64,000 nt of DNA from NCBI GenBank assembly GCA_963775335.1, contig CAVZIJ010000003.1, positions 2,108,001 to 2,172,000 on the forward strand, written 5' to 3'. This document shows, piece after piece, positions 1 through 9,253 of the stretch. The DNA is from CAVQCX01 sp963775335. GTDB lineage: Bacteria; Pseudomonadota; Gammaproteobacteria; Chromatiales; Chromatiaceae. Positions within the stretch are counted from its first letter, which is position 1; every line of letters starts with the position of its first letter. The notes under the pieces were generated by a model, which saw only the letters and a program-made list of their open reading frames with translations, was not told where the DNA came from and made no database searches. A program made the position numbers and the translations under genes.

Positions 1-444
1 CATGTACGGGGAGGCGTCCGAGACCAGCTCGAAGATCTGGCCCGCTACCGCGCCGGTGAGCGTCACAACGGCCAGGTACGGAAGGGTCTTGCGCCTCACC
101 GCCCAACCCAGAGACACGCCGAGCGCGAGCACGAGTGCACCGAGCGCCCCGGCCGTGAGCATGGGCAAAGGCCCGCCGTGGGGATACCCGATATCCACCC
201 CGGCCCTCCAGCCGGCGACCCCCGCGATGCCCAGGATGACCAGCGTCAGGAAGCGCGGCACGCCCTCGCCGAGGCCATGGATACGTCCGAGCGCGAACAG
301 TGTGAGCCCCACGATCAGGCCCGGGTAGACGTTGAGAGCGAGCGATCCCTCGGGCAGAAGAAACCCGCCCGCCCAGCAAACAACGCCGGAGACGACTCCG
401 GCGACCAAAAAACCGGCAACCAGCCGGCGCTCGGACGATCCCAT
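1..444 (-). CDS. Hypothetical multi-pass membrane protein (3' end cut by window edge)
   Basis: An open minus-strand frame runs from an ATG at 444 off the left edge, giving 148 codons without a stop. The product is strongly hydrophobic, with a helix near residues 8-30 and about three or four more after residue 40. Arg and Lys clusters sit between segments. I recognise no family. The frame is open to the edge and its hydrophobic pattern looks real. Overlapping frames on the other strand are Arg/Pro-rich shadows. Confidence 0.6.
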   Translation of the reverse strand, partial: MGSSERRLVAGFLVAGVVSGVVCWAGGFLLPEGSLALNVYPGLIVGLTLFALGRIHGLGEGVPRFLTLVILGIAGVAGWRAGVDIGYPHGGPLPMLTAGALGALVLALGVSLGWAVRRKTLPYLAVVTLTGAVAGQIFELVSDASPYM

Positions 445-600
445 GGTGTCTTGTCCGTACGGTCGGGGAAAACCACGAGCGTAGTCTGACACAGGGTCGG
501 GCACCGACGCACACCCACTCGCCGCGCCGGCAAACGGGAAAAGCAACGCCGGTGCGATAGACCCCACCCCCCGGGCGGAGACCCGGCTGGGCGGCCCTGG

Positions 601-777
601 CTAACGCTCCGGCTCGGGCTCAGTGGCCTGGCTGTGCCACTCGTCGTAGCACTCGGCGCCGCAGAGATAGAGCACATACTCCACGCCTTCGGCGCTGACG
701 GCCGCGGAGAGGGGGATCTCCTTGAGGCAAATCTCGCAGGTCAGAAGACGTTCGCTATCGGCGGGTTGATCGGCCAC
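601..777 (-). CDS. Small zinc-ribbon-like protein, DUF3330 type
   Basis: A 58-residue protein starts at GTG 777, with a strong GAGGAGG ribosome site seven bases upstream that decides the start. It carries a CEIC motif at residues 14-17 and a second cysteine pair, CGAEC, at 39-43. The spacing resembles the DUF3330 family of small putative metal-binding proteins often found as stand-alone genes. The function is unknown, and zinc binding is inferred only from the four cysteines. Confidence 0.7.
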   Translation of the reverse strand: MADQPADSERLLTCEICLKEIPLSAAVSAEGVEYVLYLCGAECYDEWHSQATEPEPER

Positions 778-1017
778 GGGAAACGCCTCCTCGGGGATGT
801 CCCCAACAAATTGCCTATAGAAATAATTCTAGTTCAGATTCTCGATCCGTCTCCCGCCGGGTGGCCCTCGCCCCGGGCAACCGTTGGTCCCAGAGCACCG
901 TCGTCGACGCAATACCTTACATTCAGGGTTTGATTGGGGCCGTAGCTTTCTTGAGCGTTCTGGTCAACATTTCTAAAGGCCGCCTTTCCGGGCAAGCCCT
1001 ACACGAGGAGTCGATCC

Positions 1018-1227
1018 ATGCACATCCGCACGACCACCGATCCGATCACGCTGCGCGACGTACCCGATTTCGAGCATCACCCCTGCCTCTACGAGGGTGA
1101 CGGCGAGCACGGCCTGGAGATCTACTTCGAGAACGAGCGCACGAAGAAGATGTACACGGCCTTGAAGCGCCATGACCCGCTGGTGCTCCGAGGCGCCGAC
1201 TCCGACGACTACGTCGCCGAGGGCTGA
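1018..1227 (+). CDS. Small hypothetical acidic protein
   Basis: A 69-residue, charged, soluble protein with no signal peptide or membrane segment. GAGGAG lies seven bases before the ATG. The sequence is His-rich near the start and Glu/Asp-rich throughout, and I recognise no family. It stops 15 bases before the next gene on the same strand, so the two are probably cotranscribed. Confidence 0.6.
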   Translation: MHIRTTTDPITLRDVPDFEHHPCLYEGDGEHGLEIYFENERTKKMYTALKRHDPLVLRGADSDDYVAEG

Positions 1228-1242
1228 CGGGACCTCGCTATC

Positions 1243-1752
1243 GTGATCACCCGACGCATCTACATGCTGGTGCCGACGCGCTCCCAGGCCGAGGAGGTAG
1301 TCAGGGAGCTCTCGGGACGGGGCGTCAACCAGCGCCACATCCACACCTTGGCGCGGGATGGCGTGGACACGGCTCGCCTACCCCGCGCCAACATTCGCCA
1401 GCGCACTGAGCTCGGCGCGCATCTCGAGCGCTGGCTATGGGACATGAACCTGGTCCTGTTCTTCGCCGCCGCTGCCCTGCTCTTCCTCGCCGCCTGTTAC
1501 GCAGCCTGGGGCTGGGCGCTGGGCTGCCTGCTATTCATGGCCGTGTCGTTCCTCCTCGGCGACCGGTTCGCCAGCCATGTGCCGCACCTGCACGTCGAGG
1601 ACTGCCGGGTCCCGCTCAAGCACGGCGAGATCCTGTTGCTGGTGGACGTGCCACGCTGGCGCGTCAACGAGGTCGAGACGGCCGTGCGCCTGCGCTTCCC
1701 GGAGGTCGATATCAGCGGCGTCAGCTGGACCCTGGACGCCCTGGGCATCTGA
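1243..1752 (+). CDS. Membrane protein with an N-terminal stress-type (DUF1269/YflT-like) fold
   Basis: A 169-residue protein starting at GTG. Residues 1-45 read like the N-terminal alpha/beta unit of small 'general stress' proteins (a VPT-RSQAEEVV stretch followed by HIHTLAR). Two hydrophobic helices follow at about residues 70-105. The soluble C-terminus (EILLLVDVP, then VRLRFPEVD) looks like a second half of the same ferredoxin-like fold. The family assignment comes from remembered pattern similarity and the function is unknown. Confidence 0.65.
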   Translation: MITRRIYMLVPTRSQAEEVVRELSGRGVNQRHIHTLARDGVDTARLPRANIRQRTELGAHLERWLWDMNLVLFFAAAALLFLAACYAAWGWALGCLLFMAVSFLLGDRFASHVPHLHVEDCRVPLKHGEILLLVDVPRWRVNEVETAVRLRFPEVDISGVSWTLDALGI

Positions 1753-1978
1753 GCGCCCCGTCAAACCCAACGAAGCCGTCGAACCGGGAAAATGGACCGG
1801 TGCCCCGGTCCCCTCATCAGGGACCGGGGGCAACCGCGGGCTTGGCGCCTGGGACATTGCCCCTTGTCTGCCTGCAATAAGCTCGGCTGCGCGCCGAACC
1901 TCAGGGTTTGCCTCGCTTGCCGGTGGTCGCGGAATAGTGGAATCTTGCGCGACCGGGTACACATGGGGGAGGACCCAG

Positions 1979-3346
1979 ATGCAAGCGATCCACGACTTCG
2001 TCAGCTGGCTGGACGGCTATCTCTGGGGGCCGCCGATGCTGATCGCTCTGTTCGGCACCCACCTCTTCCTCACGTTCCGGCTCCGTTTCATACAGCGCCA
2101 TGTCGGCAAGGCGATCCGGATCTCGGTGACCCACGACCCGGACAGCCCCGGCGACGTCAGCCAGTTCGGGGCCCTGTCGACCGCTCTTGCCGCCACCATC
2201 GGCACCGGCAACATCGTGGGCGTGGCCACCGCGGTAGCGTTGGGCGGGCCAGGCGCAGTGCTCTGGATGTGGCTCACGGGGATATTCGGGTTCGCCACGA
2301 AGTATTCGGAGGCGCTGCTGGCCGTGAAATACCGGGTGCGCACCGCCGACGGCACCATGCTGGGCGGGCCGATGTACGCGATGGAGAAGGGACTGCGCGC
2401 GCGCTGGCTCGCCGTGCTGTTCTGTATCTTCACCGCCATCGCCTCCTTCGGCATCGGCAACATGGTGCAGTCCAACGCCGTGGCCACCCTAGCCAACGAG
2501 ACCTGGGGCATCACCCCCTACTTCACGGGCGGCCTGGTCACCTTCCTCACCGCGCTCGTCATACTGGGCGGCATCCGCTCCATCGCCCGGGTCTGCGAAC
2601 GCCTGGTCCCATTCATGGCGGTCGGGTACGTGCTCGGGTGCGTGGCCATCCTGATCATGCAGCTACCGTACCTCGGTGAGGCGCTAGCACTGATCGTACG
2701 TTCCGCGACGGGGCTCGACGCGATGGGGGGCGGGGCGATCGGTGCCGCGGTCGCCATGGCGGCACGCTACGGGATCGCCCGCGGCCTCTTTTCCAACGAG
2801 GCCGGCCTGGGCTCCGCCCCGATCGTGGCCGCCGCGGCGCGCACCCGTAACCCGGTGCGCCAGGCCCTGGTGTCCGCCACCGGCACCTTCTGGGACACCG
2901 TGGTGATCTGCGCCCTGACCGGCCTGGTGCTGGTGACCAGCATCATCAAGAACCCCGATCTGCATAGTCTGCAGGGTGCAGCCCTGTCCAAAGCGGCCTT
3001 TGATGCCATCCCCGTGATCGGCGCTCCGCTCCTGGCCTTCGGCCTGCTCACCTTCGTCTACTCGACCATTCTGGGCTGGGCCTACTACGGCGAGCGCGCG
3101 GTGGAATATCTGGTGGGCAAGCGAGCCATCCTGCCGTTCCGCGTGGCCTGGGTCATCGCAGTCATGATCGGGTCCGTGGTGCCCCTGCCGTTCGTCTGGG
3201 ACTTCGCAGACGCCGCCAACGCCCTGATGGCGATCCCGAACCTGATCGTCCTGGTCGTCTTGAGCGGGGTGGTCGTCGCCGAGACGCGTGAATATCTCTG
3301 GGCCGATCGGCTCGACCAGGTGGCGGTCGCCGCCGAAGAGGAGTAA
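1979..3346 (+). CDS. Sodium:alanine/glycine symporter, AGCS family
   Basis: A 455-residue integral membrane protein with about ten or eleven hydrophobic helices. It has the AGCS signature early on (residues 55-75: ALSTALAATIGTGNIVGVAT), with GGPGAVLWMW next and the later SNEAGLGSAPI motif. Such proteins import alanine or glycine with Na+. The open frame extends upstream to 1577, but GGGGAGGA six bases before ATG 1979 and the usual family length (about 450) fix the start. It is a single-gene unit ending in TAA. Confidence 0.93.
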   Translation: MQAIHDFVSWLDGYLWGPPMLIALFGTHLFLTFRLRFIQRHVGKAIRISVTHDPDSPGDVSQFGALSTALAATIGTGNIVGVATAVALGGPGAVLWMWLTGIFGFATKYSEALLAVKYRVRTADGTMLGGPMYAMEKGLRARWLAVLFCIFTAIASFGIGNMVQSNAVATLANETWGITPYFTGGLVTFLTALVILGGIRSIARVCERLVPFMAVGYVLGCVAILIMQLPYLGEALALIVRSATGLDAMGGGAIGAAVAMAARYGIARGLFSNEAGLGSAPIVAAAARTRNPVRQALVSATGTFWDTVVICALTGLVLVTSIIKNPDLHSLQGAALSKAAFDAIPVIGAPLLAFGLLTFVYSTILGWAYYGERAVEYLVGKRAILPFRVAWVIAVMIGSVVPLPFVWDFADAANALMAIPNLIVLVVLSGVVVAETREYLWADRLDQVAVAAEEE

Positions 3347-3581
3347 TGCGACCCGGCGGCGGAGCGCCCCAGGGACGGCACCGCCGCAGCCTGCCCCCGA
3401 CTCACACTCTGCTCCGAACAGCGCCATCACGCATCTCGGAGCCTGATGGTCGCGACCTCCACAGCACCCGGCCTCTCAAGCCCATAGCTCGGTCTGCTGA
3501 AGGGCAGCGAGCTGGCCGGGCGCCGGTCTTAGCCTGTGTTTCTCACCAGCGCTCGTAGCCAGGTGACCGAGGTGCGCGTGG
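3347..3581. other. Intergenic region between convergent genes
   Basis: This stretch lies between the convergent symporter and methyltransferase genes. A 70-codon frame starts inside the symporter stop codon overlap but has no ribosome site and no recognisable protein pattern. I see no gene here. Confidence 0.5.
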
Positions 3582-4250
3582 CTACAAGGCGCCGGCGGCC
3601 ACTGCATCGGGGCACACATAGACCTGCGTCAGCCAGATCGGCGTGCGCCTCTCGAAACGCTTCTCGAAACCGGCATTGACGATCCAGCGCTCGACCTGAT
3701 CCGGGTCGTGGACATAGGTCCTGAAGTCAGAGCCGATGAGCCAGAAGAGCCATCCCATGAGGCGAACGCCCCAGCGAATGAACCAGCGGTCGCGCGGATA
3801 GGTCAGCCCGTAGACTCTGCGGGTCTTGTCCAGGGATCGATGGACCAGACCCGGCGCGTCGGGATAGCAGCACAGCACCTTGTCCATCAAAGTCAGGTCC
3901 GAGGGCTCGAGCCGGTCCGCCAGCTCCATGAAATCGCCTTCGAGATAAATCGTACGCCCCGCAAGTCCGCGCTCGCCAGCCCAGCGCTGCGCCTGCGCGA
4001 TCATGTCGGGGGCCAGATCGATGCCGACGGCGGTGGCGGCGCCTTGCTCCAGCAGGGTCTGGTGCAGATGGCCCACGCCGCTGCCGATCTCCAGGACGCT
4101 GGCGCCGAGATAACCCGCTTGCCCGATCCCGGCCATCAGCTGCCTCTGCGAGGGCTCGAAGCCGCGCCGCTCGAAGCGCCGGCGATAACAACGCGCGAAC
4201 AGGGAGAAGAAACGCCCGGCGGAGCGGGAATGCGGGCAGCAGCAGCTCAT
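3582..4250 (-). CDS. Class I SAM-dependent methyltransferase
   Basis: A 222-residue soluble protein. The SAM-binding glycine motif is VLEIGSGVGHLHQTLL at about residues 52-67, followed by the acidic end of strand beta2 (AVGIDLAPDMI) and a motif-IV-like LTLMDKVLCCYP near 119-130. The Cys-rich N-terminus (MSCCCPHS) recalls a BchM-like methyltransferase group found in purple sulfur bacteria. There are no photosynthesis genes nearby, so the substrate is unknown. It is divergent from the fatty-acid operon. Confidence 0.85.
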   Translation of the reverse strand: MSCCCPHSRSAGRFFSLFARCYRRRFERRGFEPSQRQLMAGIGQAGYLGASVLEIGSGVGHLHQTLLEQGAATAVGIDLAPDMIAQAQRWAGERGLAGRTIYLEGDFMELADRLEPSDLTLMDKVLCCYPDAPGLVHRSLDKTRRVYGLTYPRDRWFIRWGVRLMGWLFWLIGSDFRTYVHDPDQVERWIVNAGFEKRFERRTPIWLTQVYVCPDAVAAGAL

Positions 4251-4408
4251 AACGGTCGGTGCGGGCCTGCGGTGGGATGCGGAAAAAGCTACTCCGGAAT
4301 CGTCCCGGAGGCTACGGGACCCAAAAAATGTTCCCAGGCTCGCCCGTTCCCCCTGTTTTCCCGCCGGGGTCCGACCGCGCCCGCGCCAAAACCCTTTTGA
4401 TTACAAGG

Positions 4409-4431
4409 TTCCCGGGGCCCTGTTCCGGGAA
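4409..4431. promoter_or_regulatory. Inverted repeat upstream of the fatty-acid operon (candidate operator)
   Basis: A perfect 7-bp inverted repeat, TTCCCGG-N9-CCGGGAA, lies 64 bp before the first gene of the fad operon and inside the divergent intergenic region. Its symmetry and place fit a repressor site for a dimeric regulator. No regulator gene is adjacent, so its role is an inference. Confidence 0.35.
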
Positions 4432-4494
4432 ACCGCGCCCGGCCATTTTCGGTCTATGCTGTTTAAAGACTGAGTAAATTAGTAAGCATTCATC

Positions 4495-5442
4495 ATGAAG
4501 TCGTTCCGCCAATGGCTGGGGCGACGGATCTGCGACTGGCTGTTGCAGGAAGAGCCCGCACCGACCGCCCCCCGCTGCGATTTCGACCGCCTGAGGTTCG
4601 AGCTACGCCCCGGCGACGTGGTCCTCTTGGAAGGGCGCAGCCGGATCAGCGACGTGATCAAGCTGGTAACCCAGAGCCCTTGGACGCACTCCGCGCTCTA
4701 TGTCGGGCGGCTGTGTGACATCGAAGACCCCGACCTGCAGGACCGCGTGCGCTTCTTCTACCGAGGCGAGCCGGATCAGCAGGTGCTCGTCGAAGCGCTG
4801 CTCGGCCAGGGCACGATCGTCTCTCCCCTGTCCAAGTACCGCCACGAGCATCTGCGGATCTGCCGCCCCAGCGGTCTCGCGCCGCACGACGGGGAGCGCG
4901 TGGTCGGCTATTGCATCCGCCGTCTGGGCTCGGACTACGACACGCGCCAGCTGGTGGATCTGGCCCGCTTCCTCTTCCCGTGGAGCGTGCTGCCGCGGCG
5001 CTGGCGATCGAGCCTGTTCGAGCACAACGCCGGCACGCCGACCCGCTCGGTGTGCTCCTGCCTGCTGGCCGAGGCGTTCGACCAAGTCGACTTCCCGATC
5101 CTGCCGTTCGTCGACCGTGCCAACGACGGCAGCCTGCGCTTCTTCAGGCGCAATCCCCGCCTGTTCGCCCCGAGAGACTTCGACTACTCGCCGTACTTCG
5201 ACATCATCAAGTACCCCGTTCTCGGGCTGAACGACCTGGCCGTCTACCGCCACCTGCCATGGAGCGCCCAGGCGATCTTGTACAACGACCGTGAGGCCGA
5301 TTTTCGGGATCAGATCGCCGCGCTCGAAGAGCAGGAGGCCGAGGCGACCGCCGTGCTCCAACTCGACACCGAAGAGACCCCGCGCCCGCTGCGCCGCCTG
5401 TTCGGCAGGCGGCTGCCGCGAGGCAGGGAGGTGGGCGCGTGA
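4495..5442 (+). CDS. YiiX/YaeF-type NlpC/P60 superfamily cysteine hydrolase-like protein
   Basis: A 315-residue protein. The LRPGDVVLLEG motif opens the fold, SPWTHSALYVG at about 60-70 supplies the His of the circularly permuted NlpC/P60 (papain-like) fold, and SVCSCLLAEAF at about 184-194 supplies a candidate catalytic Cys. The family includes putative amidases or lipid-acting hydrolases. It has no signal peptide. Its stop overlaps the GTG of fadE by four bases (GTGA), so it leads the fatty-acid operon, which suggests a role linked to lipids. The substrate is unknown. Confidence 0.75.
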   Translation: MKSFRQWLGRRICDWLLQEEPAPTAPRCDFDRLRFELRPGDVVLLEGRSRISDVIKLVTQSPWTHSALYVGRLCDIEDPDLQDRVRFFYRGEPDQQVLVEALLGQGTIVSPLSKYRHEHLRICRPSGLAPHDGERVVGYCIRRLGSDYDTRQLVDLARFLFPWSVLPRRWRSSLFEHNAGTPTRSVCSCLLAEAFDQVDFPILPFVDRANDGSLRFFRRNPRLFAPRDFDYSPYFDIIKYPVLGLNDLAVYRHLPWSAQAILYNDREADFRDQIAALEEQEAEATAVLQLDTEETPRPLRRLFGRRLPRGREVGA

Positions 5443-7910
5443 GTGCGACTGCAATCATCCTCCTCGCCGCCCTGTTCTGGAGCCTTGCCTACCTGCGGGC
5501 GCGGACTCTGTTCTGGGTCGGCCTCCCAGCCCTGGCGCTCATCGGCCTGAGCCTGGGCGGGTATCTACACGGCCCTGCGTGCTACGGTCTGTGGACGCTC
5601 TACCTGCCGGTCGTCGGGCTGTACCGGGCCCCGGGTCTGCGCCGGCAACTGCTGGTGAGGCCCCTGCTCAAGCAGTTCCTGCGGGTCATGCCGCCGATGT
5701 CGGAAACCGAGCGCGAAGCCCTGGAGGCGGGCTCCGTCTGGTGGGACGCCGAGCTGTTCGGCGGCCGGCCGCGCTGGCAGCAGTTGCAGGCGCTGGCCGC
5801 ACCGCGGCTGACGCCCGAAGAGCAGGCGTTCCTGGACGGTCCGGCCGAGGACCTCTGCCGGCGCCTGGACGACTGGGACATCACCCACGAGCGCCGGGAC
5901 CTGTCGCCGCAGATCTGGGATTTCATCAAGTCCCGGCGTTTCTTCGGCATGATCGTGCCCAGGGAGTACGGTGGCCTGGGCTTTTCCGCCCAGGCCCACT
6001 CCGCGGTCGTGATGAAGCTCGCCAGTCGCAGCATCACCGCCGCCGTGACCGTCATGGTGCCGAACTCCCTGGGACCGGCAAAGCTGCTCTTGGACTACGG
6101 CACCGAGCAGCAGCGGCGCTACTATCTGCCACGACTCGCCCGCGGGGCGGAGATCCCCTGCTTCGCCCTGACCGGGCCCCAGGCGGGCAGCGACGCCGCT
6201 GCGCTCCCGGACGTCGGTGTGGTCTGCCGCGCTCGTTTCGACACCCGGGACGGCCTCGGCATCCGTCTGAGCTGGGACAAGCGTTACACCACCCTCGGCC
6301 CTGTAGCCACGGTGCTGGGCTTGGCGTTTCGGCTCCAGGACCCCGAGCACCTGCTCGGCGAGCAGACCGATCGCGGCATCACCCTGGCGCTGATCCCGAC
6401 CGATACCCCCGGCGTGCACATCGGGGAGCGCCACATCCCGTTGGACATCCCGTTCCAGAACGGGCCGAGCCGGGGTGAGGACGTGCTCGTGCCGCTGGAT
6501 CGGATCATCGGTGGTCCCCCGCGCATCGGCCAGGGCTGGCGGATGCTGATGGAGTGCCTGGCCGAGGGCCGCGGGATCTCGCTGCCCGCCCTGGCCACCG
6601 GCGCGGGCAAAGCGGCCAGTCGCTACGCCGGCGCCTACGCCGGCGTACGCCGGCAGTTCGGCCAGCCGATCGGCTGCTTCGAGGGCGTGCAAGAGGCGCT
6701 GGGCCGGATCGCCGGCAGGACCTACCAGATGGACGCCGCCCGCTTGCTGACGCTGCGCGCCCTGGACTCCGGCGAGCGCCCGTCGGTGATCTCGGCGATC
6801 GTCAAGTACCACCTGACCGAGCGGTATCGCCAGATCGTCAACGACGCCATGGACATCCAGGGCGGGACCGGCGTCTGCCTGGGACCGCGCAACCTGCTGG
6901 GTCGGGCTTATCAGGCCATACCCATCAGCATCACGGTCGAAGGGGCCAATATCCTGACCCGCAGCCTCATCATCTTCGGCCAGGGCGCAGTGCGCTGTCA
7001 TCCGTTCCTGCTGCAGGAGATCTCAGCGGCCCGGGACCCCGACCCCGCCCAAGCGCTGGAGCGATTCGACACCGCGTTATTCGGCCATATCGGCTTCCTG
7101 CTTGGCAACCTGGCCCGAGCCACCTGGCTCGGGCTCACCCGCGGTCGACTATCGCGAGCCCCGGGCCGGGGCCCGGTCCGGCGCTACCGTCTCAGGCTGA
7201 ACTGGCTGAGCGCCGCCTTTGCCCTCAGCGCCGATCTCTGCCTGATGACCCTGGGCGGAGCGCTGAAACGCCGGGAGCGCCTCTCGGCCCGCTTGGGCGA
7301 CGTGCTGAGCCAGCTCTATCTCGCCTCGGCGGTGCTGAAACACTTCGAGGACCAGGGCAGTCCGGCGGCGGACCTACCGCTGCTGCGCTGGGCCTGTGAA
7401 GACGCGCTGTATGGCATCCAGGAGGCCTTTCGCGGCCTGACCCGCAACCTGCCAATTCGTCCCCTGGGCTGGCTGCTCCGTCTGCTCACGTTCCCGACGG
7501 GGATGCCGTTCGCCCCCCCGGATGACCGCACCACCCACCGCGCGGCCCGTCTGCTGCTCACCCCGGGAGAGGCGCGCGACCGCTTGACGCAGGGCATCTA
7601 CCTCAGCCGCGACCCTTGCGAGCCCAGGGGCCGCCTGGAGCTGGCCCTGGAGCAGGCGGTGGCGGTGGCCCCCCTGGAAAAGACCCTTCGCCAGGCCCGG
7701 CGCAACGGCCTGTTGGACGCTGCCGACCTTCGAGCCGGGATCGCCCAGGCCCTGGGGCTGGGCCTCCTGACCGAGGCCGAGGCCAACGTCCTGCGCAGCG
7801 CCGAGCGCCTGAGGACCGAAGTGACCAGGGTGGACGCCTTCGCGGACTACGGCCGCCGGGGCAAGCGCCGCGAGCCGGCAAGGTCCGTCGGGCAGGCCCA
7901 CGCGGCCTGA
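5439..7910 (+). CDS. fadE: Acyl-CoA dehydrogenase, FadE type
   Basis: An 823-residue protein, close to E. coli FadE in length. Hydrophobic residues 1-65 form the N-terminal membrane region typical of FadE. A classical acyl-CoA dehydrogenase core follows, with EYGGLGFSAQAHS, CFALTGPQAGSDA and the FAD-contacting QFGQPIG and IQGGTGVCLG motifs. The C-terminal third matches the FadE-specific DUF1974 extension. It catalyses the first, FAD-dependent step of beta-oxidation. It begins at GTG 5439, overlapping the upstream gene, and is followed after 10 bp by the thiolase gene. Confidence 0.95.
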   Translation: MSATAIILLAALFWSLAYLRARTLFWVGLPALALIGLSLGGYLHGPACYGLWTLYLPVVGLYRAPGLRRQLLVRPLLKQFLRVMPPMSETEREALEAGSVWWDAELFGGRPRWQQLQALAAPRLTPEEQAFLDGPAEDLCRRLDDWDITHERRDLSPQIWDFIKSRRFFGMIVPREYGGLGFSAQAHSAVVMKLASRSITAAVTVMVPNSLGPAKLLLDYGTEQQRRYYLPRLARGAEIPCFALTGPQAGSDAAALPDVGVVCRARFDTRDGLGIRLSWDKRYTTLGPVATVLGLAFRLQDPEHLLGEQTDRGITLALIPTDTPGVHIGERHIPLDIPFQNGPSRGEDVLVPLDRIIGGPPRIGQGWRMLMECLAEGRGISLPALATGAGKAASRYAGAYAGVRRQFGQPIGCFEGVQEALGRIAGRTYQMDAARLLTLRALDSGERPSVISAIVKYHLTERYRQIVNDAMDIQGGTGVCLGPRNLLGRAYQAIPISITVEGANILTRSLIIFGQGAVRCHPFLLQEISAARDPDPAQALERFDTALFGHIGFLLGNLARATWLGLTRGRLSRAPGRGPVRRYRLRLNWLSAAFALSADLCLMTLGGALKRRERLSARLGDVLSQLYLASAVLKHFEDQGSPAADLPLLRWACEDALYGIQEAFRGLTRNLPIRPLGWLLRLLTFPTGMPFAPPDDRTTHRAARLLLTPGEARDRLTQGIYLSRDPCEPRGRLELALEQAVAVAPLEKTLRQARRNGLLDAADLRAGIAQALGLGLLTEAEANVLRSAERLRTEVTRVDAFADYGRRGKRREPARSVGQAHAA

Positions 7911-7920
7911 GGAAAACGCG

Positions 7921-9249
7921 ATGAAGATCACCCGCGCCAGACGCAGCAGCCCCCACACGGAACGCCCCGTCTTCGTGGCCGACGGCAGCCGCACGCCGTT
8001 CCTCAAGGCGACCGGGGCACCGGGCCCGTTCCGCGCCTCGGACCTCGCCGTAGCGGCGGGCCGACCTCTGCTGGCCCGCCAGAGGTTCGAGGCGCGGACC
8101 CTTGACGAGGTCGTCCTCGGCTGTGTAGCGCCCGGTCCGGACGAGGCCAACATCGCGCGCCTGGTGGCCCTGCGCCTGGGCTGCGGCGACCGGATGCCCG
8201 CCTGGACCGTACAGCGTAACTGCGGCTCGGGCCTGCAGGCGATCGACACCGCGTCCCAGGCTATCGCCAGCGGCCGGGCGCAGCTGGTGCTCGCCGGCGG
8301 CACCGAGGCGATGAGCCACCACCCGGTGCTCTGGAGCCTGCACATGGTCGCCTGGCTGGCCGCCTGGAGCCGCACCCGGGGGCTGGTGGGGCGGGCCCGC
8401 CAGCTCGCCCGTCTGCGTCCGGCTCAGCTGCAGCCGGTGGTCGGCCTGCTGCGAGGGCTCACCGATCCGGTGGTCGGTCTGAGCATGGGTCAGACCGCCG
8501 AGCAGCTCGCATGGCGCTTCGACATCGCCCGTCGGGCCATGGACGGCTTCGCCCTGGAAAGTCATGGTCGCGCTGCGCGGGCCCAGGACAGGGACCGGCT
8601 CGGCGAGATCGAGCCCCTGTTCGACAGCGAGGGACGCTGTTACGAGGCCGACGACGGGGTGCGCCCTGACACCGACTTGGAGCGCCTCGGGCGCCTGCTT
8701 CCGGTGTTCGACCGACCCACAGGCCGGGTAACCGCCGGCAACAGCGCCCAGATCAGCGACGGCGCGGCCTGGCTGCTGCTCGCCTCCGGGGAGGCCGTCG
8801 AGCGTTGGGACCTACCGGTGCTCGGGCGCATCCGGGGCTGCGTTTGGGCGGGTGTCGATCCCCGGGAGATGGGGCTGGGCCCGGTCCATGCCATGGCCCC
8901 GCTGCTCAAACGCCACAGGCTTCGCAGCACCGACATCGACTGGTGGGAGATCAACGAGGCGTTCGCGGCCCAGGTGCTCGCCTGTCTGCAGGCCTGGACC
9001 GACGCCGACTACTGTCGAGAGACCCTCGGGATGCCCGAGGCGATGGACCCGATCGATCCGGCACGCCTCAACGTCGACGGCGGCGCCATTGCCCTGGGAC
9101 ACCCCGTGGGGGCGAGCGGCGCCCGCATCGTCCTGCACCTGCTACGCGTCATGGAGCGGGAAGAAGGGCGACGGGGCGTCGCCAGCCTGTGCATCGGCGG
9201 CGGCCAGGGCGGCGCCATGCTGCTGGAACGGGGAGGACCGGAGGGTTAG
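7921..9249 (+). CDS. fadI: Acetyl-CoA C-acyltransferase (3-ketoacyl-CoA thiolase, FadI-like)
   Basis: A 442-residue thiolase. The nucleophilic Cys is at residue 101 in VQRNCGSGLQAID. The NEAFAAQ and GHPVGASGARI motifs and a late CIGGGQGGAML, with the second catalytic Cys, complete the active site. It cleaves 3-ketoacyl-CoA with CoA in the last step of beta-oxidation. It sits between fadE and the fadJ-like gene with 4-10 bp gaps. The length fits FadI better than FadA (about 390). ATG 7921 follows a GAGGAAA-like ribosome site. Confidence 0.93.
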   Translation: MKITRARRSSPHTERPVFVADGSRTPFLKATGAPGPFRASDLAVAAGRPLLARQRFEARTLDEVVLGCVAPGPDEANIARLVALRLGCGDRMPAWTVQRNCGSGLQAIDTASQAIASGRAQLVLAGGTEAMSHHPVLWSLHMVAWLAAWSRTRGLVGRARQLARLRPAQLQPVVGLLRGLTDPVVGLSMGQTAEQLAWRFDIARRAMDGFALESHGRAARAQDRDRLGEIEPLFDSEGRCYEADDGVRPDTDLERLGRLLPVFDRPTGRVTAGNSAQISDGAAWLLLASGEAVERWDLPVLGRIRGCVWAGVDPREMGLGPVHAMAPLLKRHRLRSTDIDWWEINEAFAAQVLACLQAWTDADYCRETLGMPEAMDPIDPARLNVDGGAIALGHPVGASGARIVLHLLRVMEREEGRRGVASLCIGGGQGGAMLLERGGPEG

Positions 9250-9253
9250 AGCC

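Noticed and set aside
3346..3558. 70-codon plus-strand frame overlapping the symporter stop
   Set aside because: No ribosome site, Arg/Pro-rich composition and no family pattern.
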